Shown here: piece after piece, positions 56,682 through 64,000 of the stretch
Layout of the letters: each line of letters starts with the position of its first letter
Position numbering within the stretch: the stretch's first letter is position 1
Source of the DNA: Maribacter thermophilus
GTDB lineage: Bacteria; Bacteroidota; Bacteroidia; Flavobacteriales; Flavobacteriaceae
Direction of reading: 5' to 3'
Assembly: GCF_001020565.1 (NCBI RefSeq)
Contig: NZ_LDAS01000001.1
Location: forward strand, 1,583,985-1,647,984
Length of the DNA: 64,000 nucleotides
Notes under the pieces: model-generated
The model's input: only the letters and a program-made list of their open reading frames with translations
Told to the model about the DNA's origin: nothing
The model's database searches: none
Translations under genes and position numbers: made by a program

Positions 56682-57333
56682 ACTCTTAACCACATTCGCT
56701 ATCGCTTTTTTTCTGGTTTCCAATAGTTATGCTCAAGAAGAGAACGAGACTCAAGAAACAAAAGAAATAGACAGCATCGCTACTTCGTTGAGTACCGATG
56801 TAGATATGGTTGTCATTCAAGATTCCATTCAAAAAAAGGAACTGAAGTTTAATCCGCTGAGCCCTAGTAAAGCAGCTTTTTACTCTTCAATTCTGCCCGG
56901 TTTGGGCCAAATTTATAATAAAAGATATTGGAAAGTACCTTTGGTATATGGAGCTATTGGTGGCAGTATTTACGCCTATACCTGGAACAACAACAACTAT
57001 AAAAGGTTCAGAGTAGCCTTTAAGAGAAGACAAGCCGGTTTTACGGATGACGAATTCTATGATCTGAACGGTGACAATGCCCCTGGGGACGATCCCGATT
57101 TGGATATAGACGACCTCGAGGACCAACAAGAAAGGTTTCAGCAAGACAGAGACCTATGGCTGGTCATCTCAATTGCCGCTTACGCACTAAATATCATAGA
57201 TGCGAACGTAGATGCACATTTAAAACAATTTAATATAGACAATGACCTTTCCGTTGATTTTGAACCTTTTCTAGACTTGAACAGCGTTACCAACGATCCT
57301 ATATACGGAATGGCCTTAACCATAAAATTTTAA
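56674..57333 (+). CDS. DUF5683 domain-containing exported protein
   Basis: Function unknown, 219 residues. GTG at 56674 is the chosen start; it gives a signal peptide (HRLLTTFAIAFFLVSNSYA) and overlaps parB by 8 bp. The DUF5683 core follows (SPSKAAFYSSILPGLGQIYNKRYWKVPLVYG), with hydrophobic segments (~85-105 and ~165-180) and an acidic DDPDLDIDDLED insert. The arrangement parB-DUF5683-dapB-lepB is common in Flavobacteriia. A role in the envelope is inferred only from the hydrophobic segments and neighbours. Confidence 0.88.
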   Translation: MHRLLTTFAIAFFLVSNSYAQEENETQETKEIDSIATSLSTDVDMVVIQDSIQKKELKFNPLSPSKAAFYSSILPGLGQIYNKRYWKVPLVYGAIGGSIYAYTWNNNNYKRFRVAFKRRQAGFTDDEFYDLNGDNAPGDDPDLDIDDLEDQQERFQQDRDLWLVISIAAYALNIIDANVDAHLKQFNIDNDLSVDFEPFLDLNSVTNDPIYGMALTIKF

Positions 57334-57335
57334 AA

Positions 57336-58037
57336 ATGAAGATTGCACTTTTCGGTTATGGAAAGATGGGTAAAATGATCGAGCGTTTAGCACTGGAAAG
57401 AAACCATGAAATCGTAGCCAAAATAGATAACGACACGCAAGAAATAGATTTTTCGAACATAGAGGTTGCCATTGATTTTAGTATGCCAAGTGCGGCCTAC
57501 GGAAACATTACCAAATGTATAGAAAATAACGTTCCGGTAATTTGTGGCACCACAGGTTGGCTAGATAAATATGATGATGTCGTAAAATTATGCGAAGAAA
57601 AAGAAGGTGCTTTTATCTATGCTTCCAATTTTAGCCTTGGGGTCAACATCTTTTTCGAGTTAAACGAGTATCTGGCAAAAATGATGCGCCATCTGTCGCA
57701 ATACGACATACGTATGGAAGAGATACACCATACCCAAAAGCTGGATGCCCCCAGTGGTACGGCCATCTCTTTAGCAGAGGGCATTATAGAGAATTCTGAT
57801 TATTCGGGATGGAAACTTGGTGAAAAAATAAAAAACAATATACCCATTACCTCTAAAAGAATTGGAAATACACCAGGCACCCACACCATAGATTATGTAA
57901 GCGATGTAGATAGTATAGAAATAAAACATACGGCCCACAATCGTGAAGGGTTTGCTTTGGGAGCCATTGCCGCAGCCGAATGGCTCATTGGAAAAACAGG
58001 TGTTTTCACCATGAAAGATGTGTTAAACCTTGGTTAA
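57336..58037 (+). CDS. dapB: 4-hydroxy-tetrahydrodipicolinate reductase
   Basis: Reduces 4-hydroxy-tetrahydrodipicolinate with NAD(P)H to tetrahydrodipicolinate in the lysine/meso-diaminopimelate pathway, feeding peptidoglycan synthesis. The 233-residue protein has a glycine-rich dinucleotide motif at the N-terminus (FGYGKMGK), VICGTTGW, ASNFSLGVN, the substrate motif EIHHTQKLDAPSGTA with the catalytic His and Lys, and the C-terminal GIAALGAI-like segment (ALGAIAAAEWLIGK). It lies 2 bp after the DUF5683 gene. Confidence 0.96.
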   Translation: MKIALFGYGKMGKMIERLALERNHEIVAKIDNDTQEIDFSNIEVAIDFSMPSAAYGNITKCIENNVPVICGTTGWLDKYDDVVKLCEEKEGAFIYASNFSLGVNIFFELNEYLAKMMRHLSQYDIRMEEIHHTQKLDAPSGTAISLAEGIIENSDYSGWKLGEKIKNNIPITSKRIGNTPGTHTIDYVSDVDSIEIKHTAHNREGFALGAIAAAEWLIGKTGVFTMKDVLNLG

Positions 58038-58134
58038 AATAAGTAACAAAAACTAAATTTTAGGACAAATGGTTATCAATGAATATCCGCTATATCGACC
58101 CAAGGATATTCTGTAAACATAAAATGATAAAATT

Positions 58135-59832
58135 ATGAATGGCACTCAATGGATTATATTCATACTCATAATACAAGTTATCCATTTTCTTGGAACATGG
58201 AAACTCTATGTTAAAGCAGGGCGCAAAGCATGGGAAGCTGCCGTACCGGTATACAACGCCATTGTTTTGATGCAAATTATCAACAGACCAAAATGGTGGG
58301 TGGTTCTTTTGTTCATTCCTATCATCAACCTTCTCATGTTTCCCGTTATTTGGGTGGAGACCATTCGTAGTTTTGGAAGAAATAGCACATTGGAGTCTTG
58401 GTTGGTAGTACTTACACTAGGTCTTTATATTTTTTATGTCAATTACACGCTGGATGTTACCTACATACCCGAGCGAAGTTTACACCCTAGAACAGCCCTC
58501 GGAGAATGGGTGAGTTCTATTGTTTTTGCGGTAGTAGCAGCCACTTTGGTACACACATATTTTATTCAGCCGTATGTCATACCCACAGGTTCGTTGGAAC
58601 GTACTTTACGGGTTGGCGACTTTCTATTTGTAAGTAAATTTCATTACGGGGCAAGAACACCGATGACCACGGTAGCGGCCCCCATGGTACATGACACCTT
58701 GCCAATTTTAGGTATAAAATCATATTTGAACAAGCCTCAACTCCCCTACTTTAGATTACCTGGCTTCACTAAAATCGAAAGAAACGATATTGTCGTTTTC
58801 AGTTGGCCTGCAGATACCGTAAGGGTATTCTTTAAAAAAGAGGCGGGCGTAAAAAAACCTATAGACAAAAAGTCGAACTATGTAAAACGTTGTGTTGGTA
58901 TACCAGGTGATTCGCTCGAAGTTAGGGACGGTTATGTTTTTGTTAACGGAAAACAATTGGAATTGCCCGGCAGTGCCAAACCTCAATTCGACTATATAGT
59001 ATATGCTCAAAATGGTGTATCCTCAAGGTTATTGGATAAATTGGGCGTTACAGATTTTACAAGAAAATACGTTTCGGGGCCATTAAACCAAGAGCAGGTT
59101 CAAATTTTGAACAAATATTTGATCGGATATAACCAGACAAATGACGGTCAACTGGAAATTTACACCAAGGCATCCGGTATACCAATAGACGTAATTAAAA
59201 AGTACCGTCTTTCACTCAAAGAAATAACCGATAGGCAACGTCTGGTGCCGTTAACCGATGAAATGGTAGCCAGCTTGCGTAAAGATTCCTCCGTAGATTC
59301 TGTTGTAAGACAAGTTATACCTAAAGGACAAAGAGGAAACAACCTTTTTCCACAAAGTCCGGATTACCCATGGAACTACAGCCAAATGGGCCCCATTTAT
59401 ATTCCTAAAAAAGGAAGTACCGTTGCCCTAAACCTGAAGGTACTCCCCTTGTACAAGAAAATTATCAGGGAATATGAAGGCAACACCTTAAGCGTATCTG
59501 GAAACCAGATTTTTATAAACGGAGAAGTCGCCGACTCGTACACCTTTAAACAAGACTACTATTGGATGATGGGTGACAACAGAGATCATTCTGAAGATAG
59601 TAGGGCGTGGGGCTATGTACCGGAAAACCACATCGTAGGGACGCCCATTTTTATATGGATGAGTTTCGATAATTTTACTGAAAGCATAGGTAACTGGAGA
59701 CCACGATGGGATCGTATCTTCACCACAGTTAATGGTGATGGGGAACCACAATCTTACTTTAAATACTTTCTGATATTGCTTATAGCCTATTTCGTCGGAA
59801 GTTGGTTATGGAAAAGAAAAAAGTCTAACTAG
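58135..59832 (+). CDS. lepB: signal peptidase I, large Bacteroidota form
   Basis: Inner-membrane peptidase that removes signal peptides from exported proteins. The 565-residue protein is far longer than E. coli LepB (324). Residues ~1-110 form an N-terminal multi-helix DUF5684-like region. Helix ~120-140 precedes the catalytic box with S153 in PTGSLERTL. The catalytic Lys is K251 in KSNYVKRCVGIPGD. A ~200-residue insert separates this from the last box GDNRDHSEDSRAWG near residue 485, and a C-terminal helix (YFLILLIAYFVGSWLW) ends the protein. It lies 97 bp after dapB and 11 bp before wbqC. Confidence 0.95.
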   Translation: MNGTQWIIFILIIQVIHFLGTWKLYVKAGRKAWEAAVPVYNAIVLMQIINRPKWWVVLLFIPIINLLMFPVIWVETIRSFGRNSTLESWLVVLTLGLYIFYVNYTLDVTYIPERSLHPRTALGEWVSSIVFAVVAATLVHTYFIQPYVIPTGSLERTLRVGDFLFVSKFHYGARTPMTTVAAPMVHDTLPILGIKSYLNKPQLPYFRLPGFTKIERNDIVVFSWPADTVRVFFKKEAGVKKPIDKKSNYVKRCVGIPGDSLEVRDGYVFVNGKQLELPGSAKPQFDYIVYAQNGVSSRLLDKLGVTDFTRKYVSGPLNQEQVQILNKYLIGYNQTNDGQLEIYTKASGIPIDVIKKYRLSLKEITDRQRLVPLTDEMVASLRKDSSVDSVVRQVIPKGQRGNNLFPQSPDYPWNYSQMGPIYIPKKGSTVALNLKVLPLYKKIIREYEGNTLSVSGNQIFINGEVADSYTFKQDYYWMMGDNRDHSEDSRAWGYVPENHIVGTPIFIWMSFDNFTESIGNWRPRWDRIFTTVNGDGEPQSYFKYFLILLIAYFVGSWLWKRKKSN

Positions 59833-59843
59833 TTTTTAAAAAG

Positions 59844-60470
59844 ATGCATCTTTTACATCCGGCATATTTTCCCAATATTGCTTTTTTCAGTGTTTTCATC
59901 GATAATGAAACAATATGGGAAACACAAGACAATTTTCAGAAACAAACCTATAGAAACAGGACTTATATATGTACCGACAGAGGGCGCCATATGTTGAGTA
60001 TTCCTATAATTCACGGTACAACCGAAAAAGGAAGACAGCTGTATAAAGATGTTAAGATAGACAACTCATATTCTTGGCAGCGACAACATTGGAGAACATT
60101 GGAAACAGCTTACAGAACCTCTCCCTTTTTTGAGTTCTACGAAGATGAGATTAGACCGCTGTACGAAAAAAAAATCGAATTCTTAATGGACATGAACCTT
60201 GAGTCCATAGCACTTATATGTGAAGCTCTACAACTTAAAATGCCAGTGGCTAAAACTACTGGCTATGAACTAAAGCCTAAAGAAAAAGACTTCAGATTTT
60301 TGATAAATGCCAAACAAAGTGTCAACATCACTGCCGATGAGTATACACAGGTTTTCGGGGAACGCCATGGTTTTATACCCAACACCAGTATACTGGATGC
60401 CCTATTTAACTTAGGTCCAAATACGGTAAGTTATCTAAAACAGGTAGAAATAAAAAAACCTAATGATTAG
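59844..60470 (+). CDS. WbqC family protein
   Basis: A 208-residue protein of the WbqC family, whose members occur in O-antigen and polysaccharide gene clusters and also elsewhere; biochemical function is not established. Family features are the N-terminal HPAYFPNIAFF, DNFQKQTYRNRTYI, IDNSYSWQRQHWRTLETAY and PFFEFYED. No signal peptide. It follows lepB by 11 bp and overlaps the DUF6122 gene by 8 bp. No polysaccharide cluster surrounds it here. Confidence 0.88.
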   Translation: MHLLHPAYFPNIAFFSVFIDNETIWETQDNFQKQTYRNRTYICTDRGRHMLSIPIIHGTTEKGRQLYKDVKIDNSYSWQRQHWRTLETAYRTSPFFEFYEDEIRPLYEKKIEFLMDMNLESIALICEALQLKMPVAKTTGYELKPKEKDFRFLINAKQSVNITADEYTQVFGERHGFIPNTSILDALFNLGPNTVSYLKQVEIKKPND

Positions 60471-60783
60471 ATTTTTGCTCCACTATGGCATTCATTTCAT
60501 AGTACCCTTCTTTATCGCATTTACTTTTTTTAAGGAACACGCATGGAAGGTGGCCCTTATACTATTGGCAGGCATCATCATAGATATAGACCATGTATTG
60601 GCAGACCCTATTTTTGAGACCGATCGTTGCAGCATAAACTTTCACCCACTACATAGTTATTGGGCGATTGGTGTTTATTTTCTAATGCTCTTTTGGAAAA
60701 AGACCCGTATTTGGGGCATTGCCTTTTTAATACATATTGTTGCCGACCTTACAGACTGCCTACTCATTAGACCCCACCTTTAA
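60463..60783 (+). CDS. DUF6122 small membrane protein
   Basis: A 106-residue integral membrane protein with hydrophobic helices at ~3-20, ~30-45 and ~65-95 (HYGIHFIVPFFIAFTFF, GIIIDIDHVLA, WAIGVYFLML). It matches the flavobacterial DUF6122 pattern, with FHPLHSYWAIGVY. Function unknown. It overlaps the wbqC end by 8 bp and converges on the phosphatase gene, overlapping its 3' end by 24 bp on the opposite strand. Confidence 0.82.
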   Translation: MIRFLLHYGIHFIVPFFIAFTFFKEHAWKVALILLAGIIIDIDHVLADPIFETDRCSINFHPLHSYWAIGVYFLMLFWKKTRIWGIAFLIHIVADLTDCLLIRPHL

Positions 60784-61773
60784 GTAGACCATTACAGGTT
60801 CGTGGTCAGAAAGCCTTACATTATAGTTTTTATGCATTAGCACACGAAAGCTCGGATCTGTTAACACAAAATCTATCCTTAACGGAAAACGCCAAAAATT
60901 AATGGTTCTTCCATAACCAAATCCTTTTTCCTCAAAACTATCTTTCATATCCCCTCTAATGGTTCTATATACACTGGAATACTGCGTGTTATTAAAATCA
61001 CCGCAAATGATATTTTTATACGGGGAACCTTTGGCATGCTCCACTATAATTTCGGCCTGTTCTTGCTGCATAAAGAAAGAGTTTCTTAACCTTTTAAAAA
61101 GCTTATCAGACTGTTCTCTTTTTAAACTCCAAGGTCTTACCTTTAAAGATTGAAGATGCAGATTATATATCCGTACAGTATCTTCCTTATAAACTATATC
61201 GGCATAAATTACATTATTAATCGTATTTGGAAGATTCAAGGACCCTTCTGATATTACGGGGTATTTAGAGAGTATCCCTTGTGTACTTTTATGTTCTTCG
61301 TAAGGGGTCTGACTCAAAAAAGGATATTGTTTAAACTTTTTGCCCCAACTACCCCTATACTCTTGAAAACAAATAATATCAGGATCTTCCTTTTTGATAA
61401 AATCTACGATTCGTCCTCCGACTCCTTTGGCATCTATAGAATTCATCTCGTTAAATTGCTGGGCATTGAAAGACATGATCTTAAGACCTTCCAAAGAACC
61501 ACTATCCGGTTTTGGGTTAAAAAAGACAAAAGACCCCAAAACAAAATAACCGACCGTCAACACCACCAAAGACAACCATAAAAGCCTTCTTTTAAACAAG
61601 AACCAATACACCAAGAAAACAATGTTCAATACCACCAATAAAGGCACTGCCAAACTCAAGAAAAACAAACTTGCAACAGTTGTGTAGGGCACCGCACAGG
61701 CCAACAATAAGGTAAGTGCTATAACAATATTAAAACCATAAAGGATTCTATTAAAAAAAGACAGTCTTTTCAT
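60760..61773 (-). CDS. membrane-anchored endonuclease/exonuclease/phosphatase family protein
   Basis: A 337-residue EEP-fold hydrolase, with an N-terminal membrane region of three hydrophobic segments (~10-30, ~33-55, ~65-87). The catalytic domain (~residues 95-330) shows LKIMSFNAQQFNE, DIICFQEYRG (metal-binding Glu), IYNLHLQS, CGDFNNT and the catalytic His in LSDHEPVMV. Members act on phosphodiesters or lipid headgroups; the substrate is not predictable. The last gene of a minus-strand operon after mutL and two rhomboids; it starts 7 bp after the upstream rhomboid gene's stop. Confidence 0.88.
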   Translation of the reverse strand: MKRLSFFNRILYGFNIVIALTLLLACAVPYTTVASLFFLSLAVPLLVVLNIVFLVYWFLFKRRLLWLSLVVLTVGYFVLGSFVFFNPKPDSGSLEGLKIMSFNAQQFNEMNSIDAKGVGGRIVDFIKKEDPDIICFQEYRGSWGKKFKQYPFLSQTPYEEHKSTQGILSKYPVISEGSLNLPNTINNVIYADIVYKEDTVRIYNLHLQSLKVRPWSLKREQSDKLFKRLRNSFFMQQEQAEIIVEHAKGSPYKNIICGDFNNTQYSSVYRTIRGDMKDSFEEKGFGYGRTINFWRFPLRIDFVLTDPSFRVLMHKNYNVRLSDHEPVMVYLKVGSNE

Positions 61774-61780
61774 TCACATT

Positions 61781-62653
61781 TTATTCCTTACCAGCTTTGA
61801 AAAGAAAATCTTTTTCCGCCTTTGAAAGGCTTTCATAACCAGACTTACTGATCTTGTCTAAAATAGCGTCTATTTTCTTCTGATGACTTTGCGCATCATA
61901 GTTTTTTGAGGAAGTTGTAGTTCTCGATTGTTTCCTATACACCGTTTTCATGGGTGCTTTCTTCTCTGAACGTTTAAACAGGTTGGCCACAGCATCTAAA
62001 AACCTTGAAAATCCGGCCCCGATATCTGTTCCCTTATAAAGCTGCCTTGCATACAGATACCCTAATAAAGCACCACCTAAATGAGCTAAATGCCCCCCTG
62101 CGTTTCCGCTTGATGGTAACTGAATCAGATCCATAAGAACTACAAAAACACCTATGTACCATAATTTTACATTAAAAAATATGACCCTTACCTCTTGATT
62201 GGGAATATAGGTACAAATAAAAATCAAAATGGCACTGGCCCCTGCTGATGCCCCTATCAAATAGGCATTTATATCAAAGAAGGCCGGAAAAACATTATAA
62301 CCGAGAACAAAGAAAAGTCCTCCCATTATAACACCCAGCAAATAAACGTTTAAAAAGCGTTTTGCATCAAATAGGTTCAAAAATATGCGCCCCACAAAGT
62401 AGATGAGCAACATATTCCAAAATAAATGCCCAAAACCACCATGAAAAAAGCTATAGGTTATTATGGACCATGGCTGCACAAGAAAATCAAAGAAATCGTT
62501 TGGCAACTCAAACCATTGCACAATGCTATTTTTTGAAATCCCGAACAAAAAGGGAACAAGTGCGTTCACAATGAACACCAATACATTGATAGCGATCAAC
62601 TTTTCAGCGATGCTCAACCTATTATATTGATATCTTAGATTTGTCTCCGTCAT
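61781..62653 (-). CDS. rhomboid family intramembrane serine protease with DUF6576 C-terminal domain
   Basis: A 290-residue inner-membrane serine protease. The rhomboid domain (~15-205) has six or seven helices with the WxR-like loop (WSIITYSFFHGGFGHLFWNM), the nucleophile in IGASAGASA, and the partner His in GGHLAHLGG. The usual GxSG motif is GASA here. The C-terminal soluble tail is DUF6576 (KKIDAILDKISKSGYESLSKAEKDFL, with a Ser/Thr-rich linker). It begins 3 bp after the preceding rhomboid gene. Substrates unknown. Confidence 0.92.
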   Translation of the reverse strand: MTETNLRYQYNRLSIAEKLIAINVLVFIVNALVPFLFGISKNSIVQWFELPNDFFDFLVQPWSIITYSFFHGGFGHLFWNMLLIYFVGRIFLNLFDAKRFLNVYLLGVIMGGLFFVLGYNVFPAFFDINAYLIGASAGASAILIFICTYIPNQEVRVIFFNVKLWYIGVFVVLMDLIQLPSSGNAGGHLAHLGGALLGYLYARQLYKGTDIGAGFSRFLDAVANLFKRSEKKAPMKTVYRKQSRTTTSSKNYDAQSHQKKIDAILDKISKSGYESLSKAEKDFLFKAGKE

Positions 62654-62656
62654 TCT

Positions 62657-63400
62657 TTAATTCCAACGGTTATTGTTAAACTGATTCTTTTTCCAATACC
62701 ACATCATCAAAAATCCGAACAACGCACCACCTACGTGCGCGAAATGTGCAATACCCTGTCCAAAAATACCATATCCGGTAACTCCCGAAAACAGGTCTAA
62801 AGCTATTAATACAGGAATAAAAAATTTAGCCTTGATCGGTATCGGAAGAAAAATAAGAAACAGTTCGCTATTGGGATAAGACATTCCAAATGCCACCAAA
62901 ATACCATATATAGCTCCTGATGCCCCGACCGCAGGCGTATGGTATGCACTCAAAAAATTATCTATAGTAGATTTGCCCGCAATATTGTACCACTCCATAC
63001 TATACTGTCCACTAGAGACAATATCCATAACCGTACTTTCCGATATACCTGAATTTACCAAAGCGGACATACCCTCGTTAAAATAATAATAATTGACCCC
63101 CGTATGTATCAATGCGGCCCCCAAACCTGCCGATAGGTAAAAGAACAAAAACTTGTTTCTACCCCACATACGCTCTAAGGGCGATCCAAAAGCGTACAGT
63201 GCATACATGTTAAACGCTATATGCATAAAGCCCCCGTGCATAAACATATGGGTAAGAATTTGCCATATGCCGAAATTCTCGTTCTTGGGAAACCACAAGG
63301 AAAACCACTGATACATTTGTTCCCCATAAATATTCGTTGCGACAAAAAACAAAATATTAATTATCAATAAATGTTTTATCGCCTCTGTTATTCTAGTCAT
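62657..63400 (-). CDS. rhomboid family intramembrane serine protease
   Basis: A 247-residue membrane protease, compact without an extra domain. Visible features are helix 1 (LLIINILFFVATNIY), HMFMHGGFMHIAFNMYALYAFG in the L1/TM2 region, the catalytic Ser in VGASGAIYG, and the His in AHFAHVGGALFG. The start codon is immediately adjacent to the mutL stop (TAAATG), and it is followed 3 bp later by a second rhomboid gene, so the two proteases are made together. Confidence 0.93.
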   Translation of the reverse strand: MTRITEAIKHLLIINILFFVATNIYGEQMYQWFSLWFPKNENFGIWQILTHMFMHGGFMHIAFNMYALYAFGSPLERMWGRNKFLFFYLSAGLGAALIHTGVNYYYFNEGMSALVNSGISESTVMDIVSSGQYSMEWYNIAGKSTIDNFLSAYHTPAVGASGAIYGILVAFGMSYPNSELFLIFLPIPIKAKFFIPVLIALDLFSGVTGYGIFGQGIAHFAHVGGALFGFLMMWYWKKNQFNNNRWN

Positions 63401-64000
63401 TTATATAAATTTTCTATCAATATCATTTTCTGTAATGGTAATATAAGTTCTTTTGTTAAAAGGGCTTAATGTAGCTTCTTTACACGCGAACAAATCATTT
63501 ACCAGACCTAATTGCGATGCATCGTCCAAAACCTCTCCGGTTTTAACCGATAAGGTCTTGGCCAACGTTTTTGCAAGCATATCACTTTGCGAAAAACTAT
63601 CTTCGGAAACCTCCATTTGAAAGTCCGATATCAATTGCTCCATAACCATTTGCACCTCGCTTTCGGCAACCATGACGGGAACCCCCTTTATTTCAACGGC
63701 ATCATCCTCTATGTTGCCAAATACAAAACCAACGGCACAAAGGTTTTCCTTTATTTCTTTTAGTATCTCCAATTCTACCTTAGAAAACGACAATAAAAGC
63801 GGAAACAACAATTGTTGACTGACCCCTTCTTTAATGGTAAGGTTTTTTAAAAAACCTTCATAAAGCACTCTTTGGTGTGCCCTACTCTGATTTATGACCA
63901 CCATTCCCGATTTGATCGTGGTAACAATATACTTTTTTCGCAACTGAAAAGTGGTCGTTATGGTATCCCTAACATCTTTGTCCGAATCAAAGATAGTACT
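63401..64000 (-). CDS. mutL: DNA mismatch repair protein MutL, C-terminal part (5' end outside window)
   Basis: The visible 199 residues are the MutL C-terminal dimerisation domain. The first visible residues are STIFDSDKDV, then QLRKKYIVTTIKSGMVVINQ, SRAHQRVLYE, and the end reads SPFNKRTYITITENDIDRKF. The usual endonuclease motif DQHAxxExxxxE is NQSRAHQRVLYE here, so the Asp, His and Glu metal ligands are absent, and the CPHGRP zinc motif is replaced by SPFNKR. The ATPase half is not seen. The gene runs directly into the two rhomboid genes. Confidence 0.9.
   Translation of the reverse strand, partial: STIFDSDKDVRDTITTTFQLRKKYIVTTIKSGMVVINQSRAHQRVLYEGFLKNLTIKEGVSQQLLFPLLLSFSKVELEILKEIKENLCAVGFVFGNIEDDAVEIKGVPVMVAESEVQMVMEQLISDFQMEVSEDSFSQSDMLAKTLAKTLSVKTGEVLDDASQLGLVNDLFACKEATLSPFNKRTYITITENDIDRKFI

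Overview
The window comes from a member of the Bacteroidota, most likely a marine Flavobacteriaceae bacterium. The evidence is a SusC/SusD pair, a giant surface protein with a type B (gliding-motility type) T9SS C-terminal domain, Bacteroidota-type lipoproteins, TAnnTTTG promoter elements, no clear Shine-Dalgarno sequences, AT-rich spacers, and families such as DUF4159, DUF5683, DUF6122 and the NagB-PIG-L fusion. The genus cannot be fixed from the sequence; the Maribacter/Zobellia group is a guess. Most genes are chromosomal core genes. No tRNA, rRNA, insertion sequence, prophage, CRISPR array or toxin-antitoxin system was recognised.

Layout. 1-4931: envelope biogenesis (partial MlaD-like MCE protein, N-acetylmuramoyl-L-alanine amidase, divergent LptD-like protein). 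4951-8285: RidA, a BadF-family sugar kinase, and pfkA-gapA. 8457-17812: a huge TamB-like protein, divergent from tsaD-rsmE, then DUF4159, AI-2E-family permease and a THUMP-like methyltransferase. 18220-29158: a SusC/SusD nutrient-uptake locus followed by two FG-GAP lipoproteins (one with a c-type haem motif) and an opposed lipoprotein esterase. 29280-37973: a 2897-residue SprB-repeat adhesin-like protein. 38111-39232: a PQQ-type sugar dehydrogenase. 39253-52535: a peptidoglycan amino-sugar recycling locus. 52539-64000: Bcr/CflA efflux, udk-divIC, parA-parB-DUF5683-dapB-lepB-wbqC-DUF6122, and an opposite-strand operon mutL-rhomboid-rhomboid-EEP phosphatase.

The most coherent system is 39253-52535. 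A DeoR-type regulator and murQ diverge from a nagB gene whose product carries an additional PIG-L/LmbE-type deacetylase domain. These are followed by a DigH-like glycosidase lipoprotein, an AmpG-like muropeptide permease, cytoplasmic NagZ-like GH3, AnmK, a DUF4212/sodium:solute symporter pair and acetyl-CoA synthetase. Together they could import anhydro-muropeptides, split them, and convert MurNAc to fructose-6-phosphate. No nagA lies in the window; the fused deacetylase domain may fill that step, and the acetate released could be activated by Acs. An exact 13-bp direct repeat with 22-bp periodicity lies in the divergent spacer and is a good operator candidate.

Secondary points of interest are intrinsic terminators that almost touch the next gene's start codon, several TTG starts in envelope genes, a MutL C-terminus lacking the usual endonuclease residues, and the haem c/FG-GAP lipoproteins beside SusCD.
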